From Sporosarcina luteola (lineage in GTDB: Bacteria > Bacillota > Bacilli > Bacillales_A > Planococcaceae): a stretch of 64,000 nt of DNA. Every line of letters begins with the position of its first letter. Within the stretch, counting starts at the first letter, position 1. Of this stretch, positions 30,294 through 39,203 are shown one piece after another. The notes under the pieces were generated by a model. That model saw only the letters and a list, made by a program, of their open reading frames with translations. It had not been told where the DNA came from and searched no databases. The stretch is taken from positions 334,370 to 398,369 of the forward strand of contig JACHLS010000004.1 of assembly GCA_014204635.1 (NCBI GenBank), written 5' to 3'. Both the position numbers and the translations under genes were made by a program.

Positions 30294-30601
30294 TGGGTGC
30301 CTGGTATTGGTGGATGCTTCTTGGCATGGCGCTTGTTACATATATTCCCCGCATGGTACCGCTCACGTTTCTGGATGGGAAGAAACTGCCCCCCATCGTT
30401 AGCGGCGTGTTAAGTAATATTCCGTACGCGGTGTTAGGCGCACTCATTTTCCCGGCGATTCTGTTCGTTCAGGAAGGAAACATTCTGTTTGGCGTCATCG
30501 GGGCGGCCACTGCATTTCTCATTGCGGTACTCGGTGGCGGCGTCATGTCTGTCGTCTTAGGGACGATCGCTGTTTTGGCAGTCTACAGCTTGTTCTTGTA
30601 A
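30290..30601 (+). CDS. azlD: Branched-chain amino acid exporter, small subunit AzlD
   Basis: A 103-residue protein with about four helices that pairs with AzlC in the membrane. The TYIPRMVPL motif is typical of AzlD. Its ATG overlaps the azlC stop (ATGA-type), so the two are coupled. A hairpin terminator follows within 10 bases. Confidence 0.92.
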   Translation: MMGAWYWWMLLGMALVTYIPRMVPLTFLDGKKLPPIVSGVLSNIPYAVLGALIFPAILFVQEGNILFGVIGAATAFLIAVLGGGVMSVVLGTIAVLAVYSLFL

Positions 30602-30611
30602 TCAAACCAAA

Positions 30612-30646
30612 AACCGCAAGCCGGATACTTGTCCGCTTGCGGTTTT
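30612..30646. terminator. Bidirectional terminator between azlD and csbA
   Basis: AACCGCAAGC/GCTTGCGGTT stem with a 13-base loop; T tracts on both strands (TTTTATC plus, TTTTTGG minus). Confidence 0.85.
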
Positions 30647-30647
30647 A

Positions 30648-30914
30648 TCATTCCAAAGAATCCTTCTCCGATTGGTTGCGCCTTCTCGCCTTTTTAACCA
30701 TTCGGGATGCCAATGAGAAGCCAACTGTTAAGGAAAGTGCATCCGCCGCATAAAGAAGCCAATTATGCGTATACCCTGCGTAGACGGAGGCGGCAATCAA
30801 AGCAAGCGTCAAGCTGAGTCCGACTATATGGTGAAACGTGACACGGGTAAAGAAGATCACGAGCAACCCTGGCAAGAAAAGAGCTAAAACAAGTTTTGTT
30901 CCAAGTGCTTCCAA
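30648..30914 (-). CDS. csbA: CsbA family membrane protein (DUF2198)
   Basis: An 88-residue protein with three membrane helices and a basic C-terminus, matching CsbA, a sigma-B-controlled gene in B. subtilis (LFLPGLLVIFFTRVTFHHIVGLSLT-type core). Start TTG 30914 follows GGGGGA by six bases; a GTG at 30932 lacks a ribosome site. It lies 23 bases after minJ, the order known from B. subtilis. Function unknown. Confidence 0.85.
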   Translation of the reverse strand: MEALGTKLVLALFLPGLLVIFFTRVTFHHIVGLSLTLALIAASVYAGYTHNWLLYAADALSLTVGFSLASRMVKKARRRNQSEKDSLE

Positions 30915-30937
30915 GCAACTTCCCCCTATCACTAGAA

Positions 30938-32107
30938 TTAACGGACGACTAGCAAACCGAGTCGGTGATGATCATGCCGATAGAGAACCTGCTGCATGAG
31001 GCGAACCTCTCCATCCCGTCCAATCACTTGCAGCCTGCAATGAGCCGCATTCACCTGAATCGCATCATACAGTTCCTTTTCGTTCGTCACTTGTATGCCA
31101 TTCACGGCGCGGATGCATTCTCCCGGCAGGAGTCCAAGCCGTTCTCCTGGTGATTCGGGGAGCACCCCTGCAATCATGACACCAGCCGAACGAGGGGCAG
31201 CCACGTAGATCCCTTTCCGTTCTTTTACCGCCGTCACAATAGACAGGATGATTCGGCAGAGAACGCCAATGCATAAGGCAGCCCATCCCAACACAGGCAT
31301 CCAGATGGCACCAATGCCGATTGCGACGACAACCACTCCTATTGCCAGGATAGCACGTCCCATTTTCGGGAAGACGATTTCAGGAAAAGATGTACGGACT
31401 ATCTGCGAGAAGCCGATAATAACCGGAACAGGTACAAAACTGAAAGTAGCTGCACCGAGTGACAGTTGCGGCCAGTATGGCAAATGAGCCGATAACATAT
31501 CCCCAGGTACTAGAAACACAACCGGCAGTAGCCAAAGCCGTTTCACTTTAAATACAGCTGCTTCCAATCCTCGATTCGTCGGTTCCAATAACGGAGAGGA
31601 GTAGCGAACAGCAAACCGTCTAATCAAATACCCTTCCGAAATCAACAGCAATCCGGCAATGATGGCAACTGTCACAGCCAACCAGCCCGACAAGTCAACT
31701 TGATCCGGGTTCCAACCATAAAGAGCAAATCGGGATGGATCAAATTGCATGCCGTAGATGGCAAGCGCAGCTATTGCCGCGAAATAGACGGGTGACATCG
31801 CTTGATAATAAAAGAACAGCAGAGCTGCCAAAGATATGGCGATGAATAACACGAGCCATCCCCGGTCGACCGTCAGACCGACTCCAGACACGACGATTGA
31901 TAACACGAGTGCAGGAAGCCAAGACTCGGAAACAATGCGCCTCCACTCCGTCAGCCCTGGAAGAAGTCGAATATTAAAATGTTTCCGTTCCCGCTTTACT
32001 CTAAAATAGCCTAACCCTACAGCTGCTATCAAAGCCACCCAAAATAACGGATTCAAGAAGAAATAACCGATCGCCTTGCCGATATTCCACCAATCTTGTT
32101 CAGTCAC
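30938..32107 (-). CDS. minJ: Division topology protein MinJ
   Basis: Polar and septal bridge between DivIVA and MinD in rod-shaped Bacillales. 389 residues, about eight membrane helices, then a C-terminal PDZ domain (from about residue 305, with PGERLGLLPGECIRAVNG). Start GTG 32107 is eight bases after GGAAGG; the GTG at 32116 is too close. Sits between ctpB and csbA as in B. subtilis. Confidence 0.88.
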   Translation of the reverse strand: MTEQDWWNIGKAIGYFFLNPLFWVALIAAVGLGYFRVKRERKHFNIRLLPGLTEWRRIVSESWLPALVLSIVVSGVGLTVDRGWLVLFIAISLAALLFFYYQAMSPVYFAAIAALAIYGMQFDPSRFALYGWNPDQVDLSGWLAVTVAIIAGLLLISEGYLIRRFAVRYSSPLLEPTNRGLEAAVFKVKRLWLLPVVFLVPGDMLSAHLPYWPQLSLGAATFSFVPVPVIIGFSQIVRTSFPEIVFPKMGRAILAIGVVVVAIGIGAIWMPVLGWAALCIGVLCRIILSIVTAVKERKGIYVAAPRSAGVMIAGVLPESPGERLGLLPGECIRAVNGIQVTNEKELYDAIQVNAAHCRLQVIGRDGEVRLMQQVLYRHDHHRLGLLVVR

Positions 32108-32230
32108 AGTCCACACCTTCCGTTCCCCTGCTACTATTTTGTCCTCTATTGTATCAAAAGAATGGACTCTGGTGTGAGATGCAGATCAAATTTTCATAGA
32201 CTTGGTTCTCATGACCTGGCCCCAAGCAGG

Positions 32231-32263
32231 AAAAAACTCCTTGCAAGTGACAAGGAGTTTTTT
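32231..32263 (-). terminator. Terminator downstream of ctpB
   Basis: AAAAAACTCCTTG/CAAGGAGTTTTTT stem with a 7-base loop. On the minus strand the stem runs into a T tract, 17 bases after the ctpB stop. It would partly separate ctpB from minJ. Confidence 0.85.
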
Positions 32264-32279
32264 CCTTTTTCAATATAAT

Positions 32280-33713
32280 TTATTCCGTCAACACATGATG
32301 CATATAGCCGATAGCCATCTGAAGCTGAATGTCGTTGGAACGGTCTTTCCGGTAGTCCTCTGCACGTTCCCGCAATAGCGAAAAGAATTTTCGGTCCATG
32401 ATATCTTCCGCATCGAGTTGGCCATCTTGCCGGAATTGCTGGACGGCAGCAGCTGTGGATTCATCAAAAAAACCATCTGTCCTGTCGACTTTATAGCCAA
32501 GTCCGCCAAGCAGACGTTGGGCATAAGCAATGTCGTCATGATAATTTCCTGGCGAATAAATGTCTGTCACGATTCTGACGTGTTCCGTGAATAATTTATT
32601 CTGCTCCGCTGTCAGGTCGGCTTCCACGCCCGTACCATGGATCCATTGCTCTTTCGGCGTTAACCACTTATGGGTCGACAGCTTCATTTCTCCGCCATTG
32701 GACAAGTCCATCGTATCTTGGACGGTCCCCTTGCCAAAGCTTGTCGTTCCCGTAATGGTACCCCTTCTCAGATCCTTCAGCGCGCCGCTGAGCACCTCAC
32801 TGGCCGAAGCGCTTCCTTTGTCTTGGAGCAGGACGATTGGCATTGTTTTAAGCTTCGGATCATACTGCTCAGATGGTTCTACAACGAGCGGCGTCAAATT
32901 CCCTTCGGCGTCCTGCATATAGGCGTACACCGTGTTATCTTCCAAAAGACTGCCCGCGATGGCTCCAACTGCCCGCAAGTAGCCGCCTGGGTTGCCGCGG
33001 ACATCGATAATCAATCCTTTAGCCCCTTTTTTAATCAATTCATCTGTCGCGGCTTTCCATTCCTTAGCACTTTCATCTCCAAACATTGTGAGTGCTATGT
33101 ACCCAAACGTTTCTCCCCGCTCCTCCATCATGTCCGAACTGACCGTCTTGACCGGTATGACCTCACGCACAACTGTCAATTCTAAGTGCTTTGTCAACTC
33201 AGGACGGTAAATCGTCATCGTCATGGATGTTCCTTTCTTCCCTCGAATCAACCGGACGACATCCTGCAAAGTCATGCCTTCCAGACCTTCGCCATTAATG
33301 CGGACAATTTCATCGTACGGGAGCAGTCCCGCTTTCTCGGCAGGAGAGCCTTTCACTGGAGCCACGATAATGAATTTACCATTGGATCTGGTAATTTCTG
33401 CTCCAATCCCCACTCTTTCGCCTGCAAGGGATTCCCTGTGAGACGCTGCCTCCTCTTTGGACAAATAGGTGGAGTATGGATCGTTAATGACATCCGCCAT
33501 GCCACGCAACGCTCCTTCAATCAGCTTGTCCCCTTCCACTTGATAGACGGCGTTCTCTTGAATCAATTTGTACGCTTCGTCGATCACTGGAAAAGAACTC
33601 TTCTTGGGCTGTTCGGCCTGCTTTTTTTCCGTTCCGCAGCCGTCTAACACAAACAAGAGTCCTGCAGCAAACACCGCCATGATCATGAATAGAAAAAACC
33701 GGCTTTTTCGCAC
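32280..33713 (-). CDS. ctpB: Carboxy-terminal processing peptidase, CtpB-like
   Basis: S41 serine protease outside the membrane; CtpB of B. subtilis cleaves SpoIVFA during sporulation. 477 residues: an N-terminal membrane or lipoprotein signal (a possible lipobox LDGC near residue 26, with an unusual Asp at -2), a PDZ domain, the catalytic Ser in GSASASEVL and Lys in SFGKGTVQ, and a C-terminal peptidoglycan-binding repeat domain (NYHDDIAYAQRLLGGLGY). Start is GTG 33713 after AGGGGGA. Lies in the ftsEX-minJ cluster. Confidence 0.9.
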   Translation of the reverse strand: MRKSRFFLFMIMAVFAAGLLFVLDGCGTEKKQAEQPKKSSFPVIDEAYKLIQENAVYQVEGDKLIEGALRGMADVINDPYSTYLSKEEAASHRESLAGERVGIGAEITRSNGKFIIVAPVKGSPAEKAGLLPYDEIVRINGEGLEGMTLQDVVRLIRGKKGTSMTMTIYRPELTKHLELTVVREVIPVKTVSSDMMEERGETFGYIALTMFGDESAKEWKAATDELIKKGAKGLIIDVRGNPGGYLRAVGAIAGSLLEDNTVYAYMQDAEGNLTPLVVEPSEQYDPKLKTMPIVLLQDKGSASASEVLSGALKDLRRGTITGTTSFGKGTVQDTMDLSNGGEMKLSTHKWLTPKEQWIHGTGVEADLTAEQNKLFTEHVRIVTDIYSPGNYHDDIAYAQRLLGGLGYKVDRTDGFFDESTAAAVQQFRQDGQLDAEDIMDRKFFSLLRERAEDYRKDRSNDIQLQMAIGYMHHVLTE

Positions 33714-33785
33714 GTCGTATCCCCCTTCCTCCATCAATATATGAAGGGGATGTACACAATACGACTGCAAAAAACCGGCTTTTTT

Positions 33786-34370
33786 TTAATCCATTGAATC
33801 CACAAGGTCGCGAATCATATTTTCATCCATCGGACCGACGATTTTCTGGGCGATGGTGCCGTCTGTTTGGATCATAAACGTTGTCGGCATGTAAAAGACC
33901 TGGTACTTGTCACTCACAACCCCTTCCTTATCCATTGGGACTGGAAAGGTCAACCCGTACGAATCAATAAAATCCTCAACCCCCTTCACTCCAAGTTTTT
34001 CTCCAGTCGTCAGATTAACTGCTATAATTTCAACATTATCATCTTCGCTCTCGTTCTTATAGTAGTTTTGCATATGAGGCATTTCCGCTTTGCATGGCGG
34101 ACACCAAGTTGCCCAAAAGTTTAGGATCACCTTTTTCCCTTTCAGCTCTGAAAGTCGGATGACCGTTCCATCCAGCGTCTCTAAACTGAAATCCGGGGCT
34201 AGATCCCCCTGCCCCAATCCTGTTTCCTCATCTGTGCCAACGGTGGCAGTGTCAGCAACTGCAACATCGGTAATCGGCTTAGCGTCATTCATATTGGACC
34301 GGATCATGAAAACGACCATTGAACCGATTACCAAGGCAGCAATCACATACCCCATTACTTTTTTGTTCAT
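33786..34370 (-). CDS. ResA/TlpA-like membrane-anchored thiol-disulfide oxidoreductase
   Basis: A 194-residue protein with an N-terminal membrane anchor (about 7-23) and an extracytoplasmic thioredoxin fold. The active site is WCPPC (C90, C93), with the cis-Pro loop YMPTTF. Family members reduce apocytochrome c cysteines or protect exported proteins. It overlaps the upstream membrane-protein gene by 4 bases, so the two probably work together. A cytochrome c (cccB) lies 4 kb away but is not in the same unit. Target unknown. Confidence 0.85.
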   Translation of the reverse strand: MNKKVMGYVIAALVIGSMVVFMIRSNMNDAKPITDVAVADTATVGTDEETGLGQGDLAPDFSLETLDGTVIRLSELKGKKVILNFWATWCPPCKAEMPHMQNYYKNESEDDNVEIIAVNLTTGEKLGVKGVEDFIDSYGLTFPVPMDKEGVVSDKYQVFYMPTTFMIQTDGTIAQKIVGPMDENMIRDLVDSMD

Positions 34371-35023
34371 GTTATTTCCTCCATCTTTCTCTTACTGTGT
34401 TCCCTTCGATAATCCAAAAGCATCCACAAGCTCACAATGAACCAAGTACTAAACAATGCACCGTTCCACAAACCGTCCGGCTGGAAGGAAGCCACAAATA
34501 AATGAACGGCCGCGAAGAGCAACGGCTCTTGATTTCCAAGCGCGGTCTTCTTTGTTACTCGCCACACTGCCAGCAGAAGCATTGCCAAACATAAAAGAAT
34601 GGTGGCCAATCTGGCATACAATTGGCCTTCATTCAACGCAGCCATGACCACCTGGTAAATCGACTGCATGAATACAACACCGTACAATATGGAATCCAGT
34701 TGCTCCTTGCTTACTGTGCCTCTCCAATGATTTACCCATAGCTTCCCATATACATAGGCAATTCCCAAGCAGAAGCCAAACAAGCCTCCGTTAAAGTAAA
34801 TGATGGTCATCGGTGCATGAAGAATCATTGGTGCATGGGTCACAAGGACTGATAATTTCCAGATGATCAAAATGGTGAAAAACTGATCGGCCCATCTGTT
34901 TGCCAACTGTGCGTTAAAGAAGATCCGAACCAAACTATATGCCACTCCGAATGCCATGATGATAGCAATCCAAGATGAAGAAATTGTGAAGTTTCCGATC
35001 AAATAATACGTTGTCACGTTCAT
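34367..35023 (-). CDS. Multispan membrane protein of unknown function
   Basis: A 218-residue protein with six to seven predicted membrane helices (starting about 15-35, 50-65, 72-95, 108-130, 138-155, 165-200). I do not recognise a family with confidence. It has only two cysteines, both inside helices, so it is not an obvious CcdA/DsbD-type electron carrier. It starts at ATG 35023 after GGGGAA and its stop overlaps the ResA-like start (4 bases), which implies coupled synthesis with that oxidoreductase. Confidence 0.75.
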   Translation of the reverse strand: MNVTTYYLIGNFTISSSWIAIIMAFGVAYSLVRIFFNAQLANRWADQFFTILIIWKLSVLVTHAPMILHAPMTIIYFNGGLFGFCLGIAYVYGKLWVNHWRGTVSKEQLDSILYGVVFMQSIYQVVMAALNEGQLYARLATILLCLAMLLLAVWRVTKKTALGNQEPLLFAAVHLFVASFQPDGLWNGALFSTWFIVSLWMLLDYRREHSKRKMEEIT

Positions 35024-35087
35024 GTCAATTCCCCTTTACTGCTTCCATCGTATAGGGAAAATGATTCGGCGGCGACCTATTTGCTTA

Positions 35088-35114
35088 GAAAAAAACCCGC
35101 CTCCAAAGAGACGG
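35088..35114 (-). terminator. Terminator after the M23 hydrolase gene
   Basis: Minus strand CCGTCTC/GAGGCGG (one G-T pair) with a 4-base loop, then a run of seven T. Lies 15 bases after the stop at 35129. Confidence 0.85.
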
Positions 35115-35128
35115 ATTTTCATATTTTA

Positions 35129-36412
35129 TTAAAAGGAAACGTAACGCAGTGGATTCACAGCACTCGGACCAGAAGCCGAGAAGCTGCCCACATGGATTTC
35201 GAAATGCAAATGCGGGCCGGTCGATGCTCCTGTCGTACCGATCGCGCCGACTTGTGTTCCTTTATCGATCACTTGACCGACATGCGCATCGATTCGAGAC
35301 ATATGTCCATATACCGTTGTCAAAATTTGTCCATCCGATGAATGGGTAATCATGACGCAATTGCCCAGTCCACCCATTTTACCAGCAAATGAGACGACCC
35401 CATCTGCAGCAGCAACAACTGGAGTACCGATGGAATTGGCGATGTCCACACCTCTATGCTGTCTCTTCGTTCCGTAGATTGGATGCGTCCTCCAGCCAAA
35501 GGATGATGTGAATGTTCCGCTGGCAGGTCTTGTCCAGAATCCATCTGAAACCGGCGGAATTTTGGTTGAATTTGCGCGTGCCGCTTCTCTTGCTTTCCGT
35601 CTACGCTCTTCTTCCTTCCGGGCAATTTCCGCAATCCGTTTCTGTTCTGCCACTACTTTTTTCTCTAGTTCGGCTTCAATTTCAACCGTTTCGTGAAACT
35701 CCGCTTCGACTGCTTTCTTTTCTTTCGATAAACGCTCTTCTTCTGCTTCCAGCTGATCTATAATCTTATGCTTCTCTTTTTTCTTGTCGAGAAGACGTGC
35801 TTTCAATTTTTCCAATTGCGCTTTGTTATCTTCAAGCTCTGCCAGTTTTTTCTCCACGAGCGCTTTCTCTTTCTCTAACTGCTCGATATCTTCTTTTTGA
35901 CGTTTCATAATATCCCGATCTGCATCCATTAATGTATTGACAGCGGAAAATCGGTCTATGAAATCAGCAAAACTATTGGCACCTAGTAAAACGTCGATAT
36001 AGTTGACGTTCCCGCCTTTCGCCTGCATGGCGCGAACTCGTTCGCGCAATATTTCATCCCGCTCAGCGATTTTTTTCTCCAGATCCTTGATAGAAGCTTG
36101 CAATGCATCAATCTCGTCCTGTGTTTGGTTAATTTTATCAATCACTTGGTTCATGTTGTCATTTGTTTCTTTGATTTCCCGATTTACTTTAGCTACTTGG
36201 TCCAAAAACTTCTGAATGTCATTGCGCGTCGATTGAATCGCTTTATCTTTATTCTCAATCGTGGCATTCAAGTTCTTTTTCTTTTGCTCATTCAGTTTCT
36301 GCTCTTGTTTCAAATCTTTCAATGTGCTCGCCAATGCACCCGTTCCACCGAGAAGAGTGGAAAGAGCAAAAATGGCGATGAAGCTACCCACTACCCATTT
36401 ACGTTTCAACAA
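35129..36412 (-). CDS. FtsEX-associated murein hydrolase: CwlO/PcsB-type coiled coil plus M23 peptidase
   Basis: Exported peptidoglycan hydrolase, 427 residues. Order: signal peptide (about 1-28), long coiled coil (about 30-260) with the CwlO/PcsB landmark VNYIDVLLGANSFADFI, Lys/Glu/Arg-rich linker, and a C-terminal LytM/M23 domain with the zinc motifs HRGVD and HLHFE. B. subtilis CwlO has the same coiled coil but an NlpC/P60 domain instead. FtsEX is known to activate such enzymes, and ftsE-ftsX lie directly upstream. Start TTG 36412 follows AGGGGGA; the ATG at 36433 has no ribosome site. Confidence 0.88.
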   Translation of the reverse strand: MLKRKWVVGSFIAIFALSTLLGGTGALASTLKDLKQEQKLNEQKKKNLNATIENKDKAIQSTRNDIQKFLDQVAKVNREIKETNDNMNQVIDKINQTQDEIDALQASIKDLEKKIAERDEILRERVRAMQAKGGNVNYIDVLLGANSFADFIDRFSAVNTLMDADRDIMKRQKEDIEQLEKEKALVEKKLAELEDNKAQLEKLKARLLDKKKEKHKIIDQLEAEEERLSKEKKAVEAEFHETVEIEAELEKKVVAEQKRIAEIARKEEERRRKAREAARANSTKIPPVSDGFWTRPASGTFTSSFGWRTHPIYGTKRQHRGVDIANSIGTPVVAAADGVVSFAGKMGGLGNCVMITHSSDGQILTTVYGHMSRIDAHVGQVIDKGTQVGAIGTTGASTGPHLHFEIHVGSFSASGPSAVNPLRYVSF

Positions 36413-36442
36413 CTTCCGAGTTCCCCCTAACATTGAACTTTA

Positions 36443-37327
36443 TTAGATTTTCAAGAATTTGCGTACAGACATGAAGCTGCCCCACATGCCGATGAATACA
36501 CCCATGAATAACAGCAGTCCATTCACTTGAAGAATGAAAGGCATCGCATGTAATAATTGGAACAATTCGTTTTGCAGTTTCGGCTCCCATTGTTCATAGA
36601 GTTCATAATAGGAGAAGGAGATCACCGCCATCGGAATAATTGAACCAAGGACACCGAGCCAGATCCCTTCCAATACAAACGGGATGCGCACAAAGCTATT
36701 GGTCGCCCCTACTAACTTCATAATCTCGATTTCCCTTCCCCTTGCCACGATCGTCAACCGGATCGTGTTGGAGATGAGGAACATCGCCGTGAATAATAAT
36801 GCCAAAATTAACACCATTCCAATATTGCGGCTCATGTTCAGCACCTTGAAAAGCTTCTCGACTTTCCCCTCGCCGTACACGACTTGGGATGTGTAGTCAT
36901 ATGTATCGATTTTCTTGGCAATCGACGCTGTATCATGAGGATCTTTCGCTTTTACATATAAAGCATCTCCGAGTGGATTGCTTTGCTTATAGAGGCTTAG
37001 TTCATCCCCGAAAGACTTGATCATCTTGTCCAATTCTTCATCTCTCGAAGAATAGACGACTTCTTCGACACCCGAAGTGCTACGGACTTGTTTTTCAAGT
37101 TCTTTCACTGCCGCTTCATCTGCGGCGGGATCTGCAATGACTTTGATTTCGACATCATTTTCAAGGTTGTCAGCCAATTGATTTAAGTTCATCATGATGA
37201 CGATGAACACACCGACTAATAGAAGCGTAACGGTAACAGCACTGACAGAAGCAAAGGTCATCCAGCTATTCCGACCAAGGCTTTTGAGGCTTTCTCTTAG
37301 ATGCCTGCCCATCGTTCTAGCTTTCAT
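36443..37327 (-). CDS. ftsX: Cell division ABC transporter permease FtsX
   Basis: Membrane subunit of FtsEX, which couples ATP hydrolysis to activation of a cell-wall hydrolase. 294 residues with four helices: one near the N-terminus (WMTFASVSAVTVTLLLVGVFIV), a large outer loop, then three near the C-terminus. Start ATG 37327 has AAGGAG nine bases ahead; in-frame ATGs up to 37351 have poorer spacing. It overlaps the ftsE end by 11 bases. Confidence 0.94.
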   Translation of the reverse strand: MKARTMGRHLRESLKSLGRNSWMTFASVSAVTVTLLLVGVFIVIMMNLNQLADNLENDVEIKVIADPAADEAAVKELEKQVRSTSGVEEVVYSSRDEELDKMIKSFGDELSLYKQSNPLGDALYVKAKDPHDTASIAKKIDTYDYTSQVVYGEGKVEKLFKVLNMSRNIGMVLILALLFTAMFLISNTIRLTIVARGREIEIMKLVGATNSFVRIPFVLEGIWLGVLGSIIPMAVISFSYYELYEQWEPKLQNELFQLLHAMPFILQVNGLLLFMGVFIGMWGSFMSVRKFLKI

Positions 37328-38003
37328 AACCATAAACTCCTTCATCTTCATCTCTCGTGATCATTCCGCCATCCACGACGAGGACGCGATGCCGCATCGT
37401 ATTGACGATTTCTTTATTATGCGTCGCCATGACAATGGTCGTGCCAAGTGCATTGATCTGCTCGAAAATACGCATGATCTCCCAGGACGTGTCCGGGTCC
37501 AAGTTACCGGTCGGCTCGTCTGCGATAACGACTTTCGGAACATTGACAATCGATCTTGCAATCGAAACACGCTGTTGTTCGCCCCCGGATAATTCATTTG
37601 GGAACATTCTCGCCTTCTGTGTCAAGCCGACAAGTGCCAGTACTTCATTGACACGCTTGCGAATCACTTTTGGCGATTCCTCAATAACCTCCAGAGCAAA
37701 CGCTACATTCTCGTAAACATTTAATTTAGGAAGCAATTTAAAGTCTTGGAAAACGACGCCGATCTGCCTTCGCAGGAGCGGTACCCTCTTGTTGCGCAAT
37801 GTTGCCAAATTAATGCCATTGATCAAGATATCACCTTTTGTCGGCGATTCCTCGCGGTACATCATCTTGATGAACGTCGACTTTCCTGCACCGCTCGGAC
37901 CAACGACATAAACAAACTCTCCGCGATTGATTTCGACATTTATGCCATTTGCCGCAACGACACCATTCGGGTATTTCTTATATACATCTTTCATCACAAT
38001 CAT
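37317..38003 (-). CDS. ftsE: Cell division ATP-binding protein FtsE
   Basis: ABC ATPase of FtsEX, 228 residues. Walker A GPSGAGKS (35-42), Q-loop FQDFKLL, signature LSGGEQ, Walker B VVIADEP and H-loop ATHN are intact. First gene of the cluster ftsE-ftsX-M23 hydrolase. Starts at ATG 38003 after AGGTGG. Confidence 0.96.
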   Translation of the reverse strand: MIVMKDVYKKYPNGVVAANGINVEINRGEFVYVVGPSGAGKSTFIKMMYREESPTKGDILINGINLATLRNKRVPLLRRQIGVVFQDFKLLPKLNVYENVAFALEVIEESPKVIRKRVNEVLALVGLTQKARMFPNELSGGEQQRVSIARSIVNVPKVVIADEPTGNLDPDTSWEIMRIFEQINALGTTIVMATHNKEIVNTMRHRVLVVDGGMITRDEDEGVYGYES

Positions 38004-38039
38004 ATTAAAACCACCTGGTAATTGTTATCTACATTTTTT

Positions 38040-38576
38040 TCACTCAACATGCCCATTATAACATGACTGGGCCTGCTAAGTATTACAGATATGTTTCAAT
38101 TGTTTTCCCAGATGACTTGGCATGAAACAAAGCAATCTCCAGTATTCTCCAAAATCTGCGTGAGTTTTAAACTGCCAGCGTTGCGTTTATTACAGGACCG
38201 GCCAGGATTGTAATATAAAACTTTATTAATAATAGTAAGAAATTTTATATGTAAAGTATTCTACTTTTATGCACTTCCAGATTTTATTCCGGCCGTAAAT
38301 AGTTGTCGTTTTCGATAACAAAAAAACTGAAAAAATGTTCAAAAGCAAACTATTTTGTTTCTCTCCGAAAAGAAGTTCTCGCATGCATTACCTCAGCCAG
38401 TCGATCAGCACAGAGTTCGATTGGCTGTATTTCTGTAGCTTTTGCAGAAATTAAGGGTTCTGGTGCTTCTAAAGCTCTGCTTTTCCTGCGGAGACTTCAG
38501 CTCATGCTCTTTTTAGTCGCAGAAGTAATTGCTTTTCCCGTCGGAGCTACCAGGCTTCCATGCGCATAAAAACCAT
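38040..38576. other. Long intergenic region between ftsE and cccB
   Basis: About 540 bases with no credible gene. It contains the ftsE promoter region (AT-rich, around 38200-38260, no single best choice) and an 11-bp imperfect inverted repeat CAGCCAGTCGA/TCGATTGGCTG at 38394-38427. The stretch 38470-38560 is richer in GC and reads like a short dispersed element, but I cannot prove that from one copy. Confidence 0.4.
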
Positions 38577-38608
38577 AAAAAAACTGCAACGCACGTTGCG
38601 CTGCAGTT
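38577..38608 (-). terminator. Terminator of cccB
   Basis: Minus strand AACTGCAGCGCA/TGCGTTGCAGTT stem followed by TTTTTTTATG, 10 bases after the cccB stop. Confidence 0.88.
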
Positions 38609-38617
38609 CCTTTGTCA

Positions 38618-38965
38618 TTATTTTTTGTCAGCCAAGTATTTAGCGACAGCTGTAATTTCTTCATCGCTCAATGTGCCTTTGAACGCCGGCATTCCGTTTT
38701 GACCGTTTGTAACGATATCATGGATTTCATCTTGAGAAAGCTCTGAACCGATGTTCGCCAATGCAGGGGCATTGCCGCGTCCTTCCAGGTTTCCTCCATG
38801 GCAAGTTGTACAGTTAGTGCTAACGAGTTTTTCAGCGTCAACGGAAGAAGTCTCGCCATTATCAGTACCGCCCGCGTTCTGGTCATTATCCGTCTTGTTT
38901 CCACCGCCACATGCACCCAGTACAAGGACAGCGCCTAACATGACTCCGAATAACTTCTTTTTCAA
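38618..38965 (-). CDS. cccB: Lipoprotein cytochrome c-551
   Basis: Small electron carrier held on the outer face of the membrane by a lipid. 115 residues: lipobox LGAC (Cys19), a Gly/Asn/Asp-rich linker, one heme c site CTTCH (C52, C55, H56) and the axial Met92 in NGMPAF. Matches CccB, whose gene neighbours prfB and ftsE in B. subtilis. Own terminator. Confidence 0.93.
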   Translation of the reverse strand: MKKKLFGVMLGAVLVLGACGGGNKTDNDQNAGGTDNGETSSVDAEKLVSTNCTTCHGGNLEGRGNAPALANIGSELSQDEIHDIVTNGQNGMPAFKGTLSDEEITAVAKYLADKK

Positions 38966-39144
38966 TTGCTTTACCTCCTATCGTCTAATGATGAACGTTC
39001 ATTCCTTAGTATACCAAAGGATTGAAGTGAGTCTGGCTCTGGAAGCTCCTGTTTTTTATCAATTTCATGACAATCGCAAGCAGCTCCTTCATCTAGTACT
39101 ATACACATCTGACTAAATTTAAAACCCATTCTGCACTTCCAAAA

Positions 39145-39171
39145 AATAAAAAACGCACCGAAGTGCGCTTT
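39145..39171 (-). terminator. Terminator of prfB
   Basis: Minus strand CGCAC-TTCG-GTGCG hairpin with a stable tetraloop, followed by TTTTTTATTTTTT; lies about 35 bases after the prfB stop. Confidence 0.88.
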
Positions 39172-39203
39172 TTACGTTTTCAGACCATACTAATGTCGAG
39201 TAT

